From the NCBI RefSeq assembly GCF_000687475.1, contig NC_057318.1, positions 3,286,001-3,350,000 on the forward strand: DNA of 64,000 nucleotides, given 5' to 3'. Each line of letters begins with the position of its first letter. The first letter of the stretch is position 1. The notes beneath the pieces are model-generated. The model did not search any database, was not told the DNA's origin, and saw only the letters and a program-made list of their open reading frames with translations. This document shows positions 47,991-58,458 of the stretch, piece by piece. The DNA comes from Ustilaginoidea virens. Its lineage: Eukaryota; Ascomycota; Sordariomycetes; Hypocreales; Clavicipitaceae. The translations under genes and the position numbers were made by a program.

Positions 47991-50386
47991 ATATCTATCT
48001 TAGCAGGGGAGTAAAGCGGGGCTTTAGTATAGCAGATAGTAAATTAGTTTTTTGCTTTAGCTTAAGTAAGGTATTAATTAAGGGACTTCCAGCCATTCTT
48101 TAAGGGGGGGGCTTTTACGCAATAATTATTAGTCTCGATATATATAAGCTAAGGGATATAGTCAGACCTAATAAGGTTAGCATTTCTAAAATATTTAACT
48201 ATAATATCCGGTATAACCTATATATAGTTAATAGTGCTGCTTCTTTTTCCTAGTGCCCTTTTTATTACCTCGCTATAAGGAGTGACTAGCCTAAGCTACT
48301 ATTATATTATGAGTTTAAAGAGAGTGTTAATACTAGGTAAAGTCTAGTCTAGGCTATCCTAAAGAGGGTGATATATATTAAAGTCCCCTATAAAGGCACT
48401 ATAGGGGTAGGGTAAGAGCTTAGCGAGTATAATAAAGGGGATTATCTAGTTTAGCTTATAGCCTAAAGAGTAGATAGAGTAGATATTGGTATATAATAGG
48501 GAAATCTTATACTAATTAGTTCCTTTATTACTAGACTATATGCTAGGCTTATGCCGCTTGTAGATATATATTGCTGTTCTCCCGCTGTATGCTGCTAATA
48601 TATATTTTCTAAGGCTAGGGCTTAATAGGGTCTATCCAGGCATAGTAGGTTTTTAGATCGCTATAACATTAGGCTCGCATTAGTAATAAAATACTAGTCT
48701 TATAAGGGTGGTTTTCTTTTATATATTCTAATAAAGGACTATTATTATATAAATAATCGCGAGGGGATTAGTAGCGGCGGTATATTAGAGGTGGCTATAG
48801 GTTAGGCATCTAGGGCAGGTATAGTCGCATTATAGTCTTATATAGGGGCGGCTTAAAGGAAGGTAGTAATACTACTATCGGCCCTAATGCAGGGGGTCTT
48901 ATTAATGCTTCTAATTAGTCGGCCTCGTTTCCAGGAGAAGGGCTTATATAGGGGAGATCCACTAGCTATATAATAGCAGCCTTAATCTGCGATTAGGATA
49001 GTATTAGTATCTAATACTATATACAAGATAAAGAGCCTTAATCTATCGCTATAGGAATTTCTAGTTTTTTCCTATTATTTATTCGTTACTTTATAAAAGC
49101 GGGACTATACTAGGTATAATCCGTAATAGTTAAGGCAGGATTTGCGTTAGTTCTATATAGTAGCTAGGCAGCTTTAATTGCTATCTAAATAGCATTTAGA
49201 GCCGCACTAGCCGTAATAAGCTACTACTATACAGTATATGGCGATATAGCCGAATTTAAAGTAATTATAGTATTAGTAAGGGTATATAGCATTATTATAA
49301 GGTTTGGCTTCGAATATCTCTATTTAGTATATAATACCGGCTTTATAAAGCTTATTTATAAAGTCGATAGAGTCTACCCCTATAATTAGGGGCGCCTATA
49401 TTATAGTCCCCCTAAGGCGGCAAAGGGAGACCCTAGTAAAGCCCTCTCTATTAGCTTTAGTAAGATTCAACTAGATATCTTCTATCGCAGTATTTATAGT
49501 ATAGTAGGTTAGGAAGCTTTTAACGATAATACTAAATAAGTATCGGTTAGGTTCCGCCTTTTAGCTAAAGGCAGGGTATACTTAGGTCGTATCTATAGTA
49601 TATTTTACTTTTTCTTCTTTAAAGGTAATAATTATATTGCTATTATAGAGCTTATAGGCCGTAACTACTACTCCCTTAGCGGTAGCCTTATTAATTATAT
49701 TAATAATTTTAATTAGGGTATAATTCTAGAGGATTTCGCTAATAGTATTTCCTTTAATAAGGACTTCGCAGTAGATATAGGGGGGTATTATAAGGGGAGC
49801 TAGGCTATATTAGAGTGGTATAGCGGCTACAAGCCCTTATATAGCAATAGATGCCTATATAGTAGGGGCTGCAATAGGTTTTAGGAGATTCTATATAGCC
49901 TTATTAACTGCGGTCTCGATTATCTATATAAGGGTTCCGATAGGGGTATAGATATTGCCTGGGTCGGCCTTTTGCTAGGCAGTCTCTACTATAAAGTTTA
50001 TAGCCTCTCGCACTCTTCCTAATACCGCTAGGGGAATATAATCCTAAAGCTTTTTTATGAAATCTATAATAATATCAGCTATTAGTCGCTTCTGCCCTTA
50101 GGTAGGTTTAGTCTCAGTCTAGTTATACTATATACTATTTGCGATCGTAGTGTTAGGGTTGTGGCGGCTATATGCTATGCCGCCCCTATTCCCTCCGTTA
50201 ATATCTATTATTTTATTTATGCCTACCGCGCCCACTCCTTGGACGCAATATATTATAAGTGAGGGGGGTAAATGGACGAGAAAAAGCGATTAGAAATATT
50301 AGAATTGATTTTAGAGGCGGTTCCGTACCGCTACCTAGGTGCGGGCGAAATCGCGAAAAGTTTTTTTTTTCAGAGGTGCCTATACC
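47991..50386 (-). mobile_element. LINE segment 3: 5' part with endonuclease
   Basis: On the minus strand an APE-type endonuclease motif reads IGDFNIYHPL, with a stop where the family has Trp, followed by DSLD, near 48350-48391. This is the signature of LINE endonucleases and precedes the reverse transcriptase of segment 1 once the copia insertions are removed. The rest, up to 50386, probably held ORF1, but no nucleic-acid-binding motif is still readable. Strongly AT-rich and TpA-rich. Confidence 0.75.
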
Positions 50387-50402
50387 CCAGCTAGCGTAAT
50401 AT
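50387..50402 (+). repeat. Right target-site duplication of the LINE
   Basis: Second copy of ccagctagcgtaatat. Immediately to its right, normal gene-arm sequence resumes with a TACTCCGTA motif at 50405-50413. Confidence 0.65.
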
Positions 50403-50443
50403 ATTACTCCGTACTATGACATATATCCATTATTAATGTTATG

Positions 50444-50479
<36 letters not shown>

Positions 50480-52141
50480 CTGTTTTGTATGATGCGGGGG
50501 GCCATGGGACGGCGGTGGGTGGGTGACGGTGACATTGATTTACATACCTAGCTTGTCACTCGCGACTCGCGACTCGCGACATTGGATTTGCCGACTTGGT
50601 TGCTAGAGGTAGGCACGGTAGGTACCTAAGGTAGGCAGGGCTAGGTTAGGTTCCTTAGGTAGAGGTAGGTACCTAGGTGGTTTTCGAGATTTTCGAGATT
50701 TTCGATTCCAACAACAAACCCCACCCCCACCGCCAGGGGTCATCGGGAAGTAGGTAGATACGGAGTGCGGCCGCGCAACCCAGCCGAAGCTAGCACCGCG
50801 GGCCGCGCGCGCCAAGTCATCCATCGAAGATGGTGTCAATGAGATGAGCCTCGAGGTGGGTGAGCTTGTCCGTCCCTGTCGCATGGCATGGCATGGCATG
50901 GCAATGGTCAAGCAAGGAAGGAAGGAAGCTTGCTTGCTTGCTATGCTATGCTATGCTATGCTATGCTATGCTATGCTATGCTAGTACCGGTACCTACCTT
51001 AGGTACTTGGGCGCTACCAAACATTGTGCCCCTGTTCGCCTGTTCGCAAGGAAGGCACGACCCAAGCAAGAGTTTGGGTGGGGGATTTTGGCGTCTTGGC
51101 AGGCAGACAAGAACAGACTTGACTTGCTTGCACTGCACCACAAACCGTGGGCCCTGGGATCGCCATCCCCCCCCCCCCCCCCCCCCCGTCTTTGCCTCCT
51201 TGTCGTCGTCTCCTGTCTTCTGGCCCCTGACTCCTCCCTCCCGACCGGTCTCGAGCCTCTCCTCCCTCCGGATTGTTTTCGCGTCTGTCTTCTCTGCATC
51301 TCTCCTCGGGTCTGTTTGTTTTTGCGTCTGTTTTCAAAGCAAACAGCACCTCCTGCAAGCTGCCGTGACTGCTGGCGTCCAGGGATGGGGGGGGGGGGGG
51401 GGGTGGGGAAGAATGCGGGCACGACAGAGCGAGCACGATATACCACATAGCTAGGAAGCCAGGAAGCTACTGTAGCAAGCTGGCATGAGGCATTCTGCGA
51501 GCCAGGGTACCATATCTAGCCTCTATTTATCCAGCATGCATGCCCGGTAAGGATGCAGACCTTCGTGTTTCCGTGTCCGTCTCCAGCTGACCCCAACTAG
51601 TCCTGGTCCATTCTTCGGAGCTATTTGCTTAATTGGCCAAATGCTTTCACTCACCACCCCCTCCCCCTTGCGTCTCGTCTCGTCTCGCAAAGGGCAAGCA
51701 GCAACAGGGATGCTCCCAACTGGGCAATTCTGGGCAATCGACAAGAAGACCATCTGGTTTCTACTCCGTAATCAGCCGCAGCTGTGCCCACCAGAATCGA
51801 TGAGGTCACTCACTGCAACTACAACGACGCCATTGATAAGCTTACTGCCCGATATCACGGCCGTTAGATGAGCTTTCCATCCGTCCGTTGTCGGGCCTGG
51901 CCAGGGCCTGGCTGGGGAGGAAGGGGAGGAAGGGGAGGAAGGGGGCAGTTCTCAGCTTGCCATGGGCTGCCCGAATTCTGATATCAATCATGGGTGAATT
52001 CGCCACCATCCCCCCGCCCATCGGCATTGTTATCTTCAGGCAGAGGGTATAAATGTTTTTTTTTTCTTTTTTTTTCCGTTCCGTTCCGTTCTGCTGCCAT
52101 GGAAGACGATTGCACGCACTGCATTGCAAAACATCCGTACC
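50403..52141. other. Low-complexity gene-poor stretch
   Basis: Holds a long T tract (about 50446-50477), TACCTAAGGTA-type words (50618-50680 and 50991-51006), pentanucleotide repeats, C21 at 51167-51187, G17 at 51387-51403, and the promoter of the GH16 gene. Overlapping open frames of up to 196 codons at 50860-51454 run through these repeats in all frames and are not credible genes. Confidence 0.55.
50881..50980 (+). repeat. Pentanucleotide microsatellites (GCATG)4 and (CTATG)8
   Basis: (GCATG)4 at 50881-50900, then GAAG and CTTG tetranucleotides, then (CTATG)8 at 50941-50980. Confidence 0.95.
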
Positions 52142-54146
52142 ATGGCCGAGACACAAGAGCAGCCTGAAGCCAGCCCACGTACGATGCGCAAAGCCGTTCA
52201 AGTCGTGGGCAACAACGACTCGCCGCTACACTCCTCGGGCTCCCTTGCCCCGGGGAGCTTCACGTCTGTGCTTGCTGCCGGCCGCGGCTTGTCGTCGCTG
52301 GACATGTCCTCCAAGCGAAGGTTCAGGAGCTACCGTTTGCGAGGCGAGTATGAAAAGCCATGGCTTGCCGATCCGGCCATGAACAAGACCAAGTGGAACA
52401 ACTGGATTGTCCGCGCCTTTGCTCTACTGGGCTTCATTCTGGCCGGCGTGGCGGCCTTCATTATGATCTGGCCCTATAGGGAGGGAAATGTAAGTTGCCT
52501 TTATTTTGACGTAACTGAGCCGTCAAATCTCGACTCCTTCCCTCATCAGTCAGTCCTCTGAACAAGACGCGCTCCCTCCCTCCCACCCTTCCCTTTTGGA
52601 GGCCTTCCAAAGCACAACATGTCCAGTTGTCCTGACAGGGTCCCCTCTGCCTTTATCTTTTCATATTTACCCCATAGATCTCATCTACCATCATAGCTGA
52701 TAAAAAAAAAACCCTCCCTTAAAAAAACCCCCGCAGTACTGCCTCATCTACGATGACCACTTCACCACCCTCGACAAGACAGTCTGGACCCAAGAAGTCC
52801 AGCTCGACGGCTTCGAGGCCGGCTCCTTTGACTGGACCACCACAGATGACAAGAACTCCTACGTCGACTCTAACGGCCTGCACATTGTGCCAACCCTGAC
52901 CAACCAGACCACCTCCATCACCAGCAACGACCTCTACGCCAACTACACCCTGGACCTGCTCAAAGACGGCAGCTGCACAGGCCGGTCCAACAGGTCCTGC
53001 ATCGCCACATCCGACCCCATCAAAGGCACCATGATTCCCCCCATCCGGTCGGCTCGCCTTTCCACCAGGGGGAAACGGAGCATCCGCTACGGAAAGGTTG
53101 AGGTTGTGGCCAAGCTACCCAAAGGCGACTGGATCTGGCCAGCAATACGTAAGACATCCATTCATATTCATTCCCATGCCCATGCCCATGCCCATGCATA
53201 CGCACACGCTCATGCACTCGGACACGCTCATGCACTCGCTCATGCACGATGCACCACCCCCTGGGGGGGCTCCACTAACAACAAACCCTTTGCCTTCATC
53301 CACGCAGGGATGATGCCCGAAGACTCCGTCTATGGCGAGTGGCCTCGCAGCGGTGAGATCGACGTGATGGGATCCCGAGGCAACTCGCGTCAGTATCCCG
53401 AAGGTGGCCGCGACTACTACTATGGCACGTTACACTGGGGTAAGAGGCCATGTCCCGTCGAGGGAATTCCTCCGAAAAAGAGGAAGAAGGAAGAAGAAGA
53501 AGAAGAAGAAGAGGAAAGTTACACGTTCTAAATTTTGTTGCAACAGGCCCTACTGCTGAAAACGATGGCTACTGGAGAACGACCCAGGCCAAACAGATCC
53601 GTCGCGGCGACTACTCCAAAGCGTTTCACACCTATGGCATCCAATGGACCCCCAGCTACATCTACTTCTACATTGACAGCCGCATCCACCAGATTCTCTT
53701 CGTCGGCTTCCACGCCACCAAGCCGCTCTACGACCTGGGTGGCTTCGCCCGTGTGGCCGAGAACCAAACCCTGCTGGCCAACCCGTGGGCCATGTCCAGC
53801 TCCACCACTGGCAACGCACCCTTTGACCAGAGGTTCCATCTGATTCTCGACGTGGCAGTTGGTTCCAACAACGGCTGGTTCCTGTATGTGACCGACCCCA
53901 CCCTTGTTCCCCTTCCCCCCTGGCCTGCCTCTTTTCGTCGCAACGAACACTTGCCAAGCTTACATGACTTGCAGAGACCACGTTGGAGAAAAGCCGTGGA
54001 TAGATGGCGCCAAGAATGCCCAGTGGACGTTTTGGGATGCTGCTGCTCGGTGGCTACCGACGTGGGGTGAGGGCGACGAGCGCGGCATGACGGTCCGGTC
54101 TGTCAAGATGTGGCAGCTGGGACAGTGTGGTCAAGCGGAGCTGTGA
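52142..54146 (+). CDS. Type II membrane GH16-family glucanase-like protein
   Basis: Exons 52142-52489, 52737-53148, 53308-53439, 53547-53883 and 53975-54146 give 466 residues. A basic cytoplasmic N-terminus precedes one signal-anchor helix near residues 96-112 (FALLGFILAGVAAFIMIW). A laminarinase/GNBP-type GH16 domain then fills the rest (DDHFTTLDKTVWTQEVQLDG, RYGKVEVVAKLPKGDWIWPAI, WPRSGEIDV, NNGWF, WTFWD). GH16 enzymes cleave or remodel beta-1,3-glucans in the wall. The nucleophile Glu of GEID is present, but the acid/base position of the ExDxxE signature reads Gly (GEIDVMGSRGN), and the usual WMMP reads RMMP across an intron. Activity is therefore doubtful. Introns are 247, 159, 107 and 91 bp. 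The 159-bp one is stop-free and a multiple of three; splicing is favoured because it rejoins the conserved fold. Confidence 0.87.
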
Positions 54147-54872
54147 AAGGATCCGGAACGACGGATGCATGTCATGGATGAGAAGACGGATTGGCGAGCG
54201 AGCCGGGATGGAGCTGGATGTATGTATGTTTGAACGGAGGGGGGGAGGGGGGGTTTTCATTGAAATGGTGTGCAGTCGATAGCCCCAGCCAAGATGAAAT
54301 TTTCTCTTATAAAGAGGTAAAGAAGATAAAAAAAAAGAAAGGAAGAAAAGAATAGAGAGAGAGAGAGAGACACCAGCTGGGGCGAGAGCTGACGGACAAG
54401 TCAAGTTTGCAGTTGCAGCCCGTCCGTTATGCCCCTACATCCACCATGTGACCAAGTCCGTCCATCATCACCCTCGCGCCGAGGGAACGGCCAAGATGGG
54501 CCTGTTGAACTTGCAGCAACTCCAGTCACGCACCCCGCATGGTTGATGTAACATGCTGCAAAAACGGGGCGCACGTTCGCACCACGGCATACATGCATGG
54601 ATCACGATGTCTCGGGTTTAGGGGGGGTGGATGGTCCGTATCGCGGCTCCATTCATTTTTATTCTCTCAAGTCCTGGCTTGTTCAAGTAATCCAAAATGA
54701 AATGAAGAAAAAAAAAACCCCCCATCAAAGAGGACAACAAAAGACACACACACACGCACACACACACACCTGGAAAAAAAAATGAAAAATAAAAAAAAAA
54801 TAAAAAGACAGAAGAAAGGAGAGGAAAAAAAAAAAAAAAAAAAGGGGGGGGGGGGGGTATAATCGTGTCATC
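54147..54872. other. Convergent intergenic region
   Basis: Between the ends of the GH16 gene (+) and the GAS2-domain gene (-). Contains CA and GA repeats, A-rich tracts, A19 at about 54825-54843 and G14 at 54844-54857. No gene is seen. Confidence 0.6.
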
Positions 54873-57671
54873 TCATCCATCACTCCTTGCCTTTGGTGCA
54901 TTGTCGGCCGCCTTGAGAAACAGTCTCTTGGTACCGCCGACTTTGCCCAGCTCGCCAAAACGCTTCCTGTCGTCTGGCTGGGAAACTCTCCTCTCGCCGC
55001 TGACTTGGCGAACTCTTTCCTTGACACTTTCCACCCAGGCCTTGTTTTCCTCGCTCATTTCAACCTTTTTCCCTTTTGGCCCCGCCAGCCCCAGGAACGA
55101 GCTGTCATCCTCTACCCAGCTGAGGCGGGAGTTGGGCCTAGAGGGCTCCCCATCTTCGGCACATGACACGTCGAATCGGGGATTCGGTGCCCCTGGCTTT
55201 CTGGCCCGTAGTCTTGGCACCTCGCTGTTGCCTGCGCCGCTGCTCCGTCTCGTCTTGCGGATGTTCAGTTGCGTAATAGGTGAGTGCTCCATCCTGACCG
55301 CCGCCGCCGCAGAAACAGGCCGGCTCGGTGGGCTGGAGCCCGTCGCCGTCATGGCCGACGTGTTGAAACTCCGTGGCGCATCCTGGACTTCCACCGTGGC
55401 CGCTCGCTCAGCGCCAACCGAACGGCGTCCGTGGTGCGAGGCGTATGCTTTCAGATACTCGCTCAGATCGGCCCATCCTCCACCCACACGAACCATGACG
55501 CGTTCGCCGTGCTCGCCTACGCACCGAATGAACAGCTTGATGGGAGCTTCGCCCGTCGACCGAGATAGGTGGTACACCTTGATTTCCTGCTGGCCTCTGA
55601 ACTGACGCGGCCGATTTGTTCGCGCAGGTGACAAAGTGAAGGAAGGTGTGGCAGTGCGAGATGACAGGCTCGATGTACTTTGCTTAAATGGCTCCTTGGA
55701 TGGCTTGTTCCCCAGCCGTGGAAGTTGCAGATCCGGCGGGTTCAGGTTGATGATGGGTGATGGCTCGGCCGACAGCTTGATCTTGGCCGGTATTGACTCG
55801 ATAATGTCGCTGATCTGCTGGCGCAATTGCCGGTCACTGGTGCTGTCTCTTCGAAAGCTAGGTCCCGCCGCTTCGGACGGCGACATCAAGTCATCAAAGT
55901 CCTCCGCAAAAGACCCCTCTGTTACAGTCTTGTGGTCGTATATTAATCCGAAGCCTTCGGCAGCTGGTGTGACACTCGGGCTTTCAGCACAACTGTTGGG
56001 CGATTCCTCCGACGACTCCCGAGGTAGTGGAGGGGAGCTTGGAGGGCTATCGTCGGCAAACCTGGCCTCGCGAACGCGATTTCGCGGAACTGGGGGGGAC
56101 GCAGACATTTCAGGAAGATCACTAGATAGCACGTCAAAACGGCTGGTATCGCCCGGTAGCAAGATGGAGTCGTCGGAAAGGTCACTGCCGCGCCAAGCAC
56201 TGCTGTGCAATAGGGGCAGATCTTCGTCATCTTCTTCCTCTACTTCGCCTACAGGTGACATGGTTCTGGTGAGACCAGAAACGTCATGATCAGACGGCGG
56301 GGACAATTCAACGGCATCGAAAGACTCTGTGGCTAGCTCCGATTCGGAAAACACCTCGTGGGTTGGAGTTCTAGGACCACGAGTCTCGGCGTCTCGTGGC
56401 GGCACTGGACTAGTTTTGTCCGGCGGATCGTCATTAGCGCGTGTCGGTGAATCATCACAATCGCTTGGGGAAGTCGATGGACCATCATCCGTGAGACTGG
56501 GGTTCCCTCTTTTCTCCTTTAACGGAACTGGCAAAGCGATGGCAATGCCGGGGTCACCTGGAAGTGGCTCGCTGTACTCGGCAGATGGTTCGCTCTGCAG
56601 GGGTTCGCCGGCATCTTCCCCAGCAGGTTGCTCCAAAGACTGGGGGGGCTTGGCAGACCTGTACCACGCGGACTCTCGAATTTTCCTTTCACAGGCAGCT
56701 ACCCACTCGCTATAGTTTTGTTCCACTGCCTCCAAGCGATCCAGCCAGCTGTCGGGAAGTGTGTCGTCCATGCCCTCGAGGGAATCGAGCATGATGTCCA
56801 ACATGCGGCCGGGAGTGGAGACCTTCTTGACCAGCACCTTTCTCATAATCTCGAAGTCGGTCCGCTTCAAGGTCGGCTTCTTCCCCATAGCACGCTTTCC
56901 GTGCTCTCGAGTTGGTAAACTTTGAGCTGGCTTCAATATGGCGGCCCAGCCTGCCTTCAAGCCAACCTCGGCGTCCTCGATGGCATACAGAAGCGGCGGG
57001 ATGCGCTGTAAAACGCCCAATCGAACAGTCCATGTCCGGAGCAGCCGCGTTAATTTAGTCAGGTTTGGCAGTGTCTGCACCAGTATCGTCGTGACCAGTG
57101 CAGATACATCTTCCATCTTGGTGTAGACGGATACTGAGGACGGGCCCCTGCTCGATATTGAGAGGGGAGTACATGGTCTCGAGAGAGGCATGATGTAGTT
57201 GTTCAAGACCTGTGACTTGATTTCCTCAACCTCCAAATCGTCCATGTCTCTGAGTATTTCTTCTATCCTTCTCGCATAGAGCGCAACCTCTCGGGCAGGC
57301 AGACTACCCATGTATTCAGCGCCACAAGTCTGTGGTACTCTGATTTGGAAGGGCAATCTCCGCGTCGTGTGGTTGGGGCTTTCAAAACCAGCGGAGCCAC
57401 CATCCACGGGCCATTCCCAGTCGGACAGCTCATCAACCCATTCCCATACCCTTTGTGAAGCAACTGCGGCCCGTATGGCGAAATCTCGCTCGGCGGCAGA
57501 GGTGCCAGCCAGGTAATGACCCAAGGCGCCGGTGGTAGTAGTCAGGGCTTCTACAACGGTTGAGGGATGGAGGTGGGCGAACAAATCGTCATTGAATCGA
57601 TTTCTCGTCGGCTGCTGGGGGATGAGAGAGAGCCTCTTAGGCCTCATTAGTAAGGGGGGCGGGTCAGTCAT
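54873..57671 (-). CDS. GAS2 (GAR)-domain protein, probable microtubule-associated
   Basis: One exon, 932 residues. The N-terminal 280 residues are helical (FAHLHPSTVVEALTTTTGAL, LPAREVALYARRIEEILRDM, LVTTILVQTLPNLTKLTRLL), perhaps spectrin-like. A long acidic, Ser/Pro-rich disordered middle follows. A clear GAS2-related domain at about 700-755 reads KVYHLSRSTGEAPIKLFIRC, then VMVRVGGGWADLSEYLKAY. GAR domains bind microtubules in animal spectraplakins and GAS2 proteins, so a cytoskeletal role is likely. I do not recognise a named fungal orthologue. The C-terminus is basic. The start is the first ATG of the open frame; no splice sites are needed. The gene converges on the GH16 gene and lies downstream of the transcription factor on the same strand. 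Confidence 0.75.
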   Translation of the reverse strand: MTDPPPLLMRPKRLSLIPQQPTRNRFNDDLFAHLHPSTVVEALTTTTGALGHYLAGTSAAERDFAIRAAVASQRVWEWVDELSDWEWPVDGGSAGFESPNHTTRRLPFQIRVPQTCGAEYMGSLPAREVALYARRIEEILRDMDDLEVEEIKSQVLNNYIMPLSRPCTPLSISSRGPSSVSVYTKMEDVSALVTTILVQTLPNLTKLTRLLRTWTVRLGVLQRIPPLLYAIEDAEVGLKAGWAAILKPAQSLPTREHGKRAMGKKPTLKRTDFEIMRKVLVKKVSTPGRMLDIMLDSLEGMDDTLPDSWLDRLEAVEQNYSEWVAACERKIRESAWYRSAKPPQSLEQPAGEDAGEPLQSEPSAEYSEPLPGDPGIAIALPVPLKEKRGNPSLTDDGPSTSPSDCDDSPTRANDDPPDKTSPVPPRDAETRGPRTPTHEVFSESELATESFDAVELSPPSDHDVSGLTRTMSPVGEVEEEDDEDLPLLHSSAWRGSDLSDDSILLPGDTSRFDVLSSDLPEMSASPPVPRNRVREARFADDSPPSSPPLPRESSEESPNSCAESPSVTPAAEGFGLIYDHKTVTEGSFAEDFDDLMSPSEAAGPSFRRDSTSDRQLRQQISDIIESIPAKIKLSAEPSPIINLNPPDLQLPRLGNKPSKEPFKQSTSSLSSRTATPSFTLSPARTNRPRQFRGQQEIKVYHLSRSTGEAPIKLFIRCVGEHGERVMVRVGGGWADLSEYLKAYASHHGRRSVGAERAATVEVQDAPRSFNTSAMTATGSSPPSRPVSAAAAVRMEHSPITQLNIRKTRRSSGAGNSEVPRLRARKPGAPNPRFDVSCAEDGEPSRPNSRLSWVEDDSSFLGLAGPKGKKVEMSEENKAWVESVKERVRQVSGERRVSQPDDRKRFGELGKVGGTKRLFLKAADNAPKARSDG

Positions 57672-58425
57672 GGCGATGTATGGCGGTTCCCCCCCGGGGT
57701 GGATATGGCGACAATATAACTGCTACTGCTGGCTCCAAGGTATCGCGAATCAAATCAAGGGTATCGGCGACGTGGCCCGTTCATGGTCGTGGAAAGAAGA
57801 CGGTGTTGATGGCGCGACATGTGTTGTCTTTGATGCTCATGGTTGAGGGACTGGGTGTTGGGCAGCTGTGAGTGAGGAACGGCGATCGGGGAGCTGATCA
57901 AAGGTCGTCCTTAGTTGTGGTAGGGTGGTGGGTCTATGACGGCGCAACGATGAATGAGAGGCTGACAATCGGCAGGACAATAGAGAATTCGGAAGAGAGA
58001 ATGATGATGTCTCAGCCCTCTGGCAGCATGAACGCCCCCAAAGCTGATTGCAGGAAGGCTGAAGGAGAGATTGGTAATGCGTCGGGTCAATCTGGCGGAT
58101 CTTTGTTGACACCCGGGAGGCGCGTGCGTGCTAGCAATTGGGCTGTCGAGCAGAAAACCAAGCCCGAGCAAACAAAAAAAGTCGTATCGATCGAGTCGAG
58201 TTACACAGCGCTCGGCTGGCTGGCTGGCTGGCTAGGGGTTTTGGTTACAACCAAGGCAGCGCCTAGGGGGGCGGAGAATGACGAGAGGCGCTGAAGCGAG
58301 GAATGGATGGAGGGAACCGGGTACCTTTTCGAAGTCGAGAGCGTCTAGACGAATAAAGTGTCGTCTTGCGCACGTGGATATCGCAACAGCTGACAAGCGG
58401 AGCAGGAGAGGAAGAGCGGAAAGGG

Positions 58426-58458
<33 letters not shown>

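Larger units (their letters stand above)
23650..50402. other. AT-rich island of nested, RIP-mutated retrotransposons
   Basis: Composition changes sharply at both ends. TpA-containing words dominate, and open frames on the coding strand of every element are broken by TAG and TAA where homologues have Gln or Trp. No intact host gene is seen. The layers are one LINE (-) and three copia elements (+), described separately. In Ascomycota this pattern is the known signature of RIP, a premeiotic C-to-T process acting on repeated DNA, preferentially at CpA. Confidence 0.92.

Noticed and set aside
23604..50480. Similar G-T(n)-GCC tracts at both sides of the AT-rich island as a possible long terminal repeat
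   Set aside because: Similarity is limited to the homopolymer, and such tracts occur elsewhere in the arms; the 16-bp repeat explains the boundary better.
50860..51454. Overlapping open frames of 150-196 codons on both strands
   Set aside because: They are created by pentanucleotide repeats and C/G homopolymers that stay open in several frames at once.
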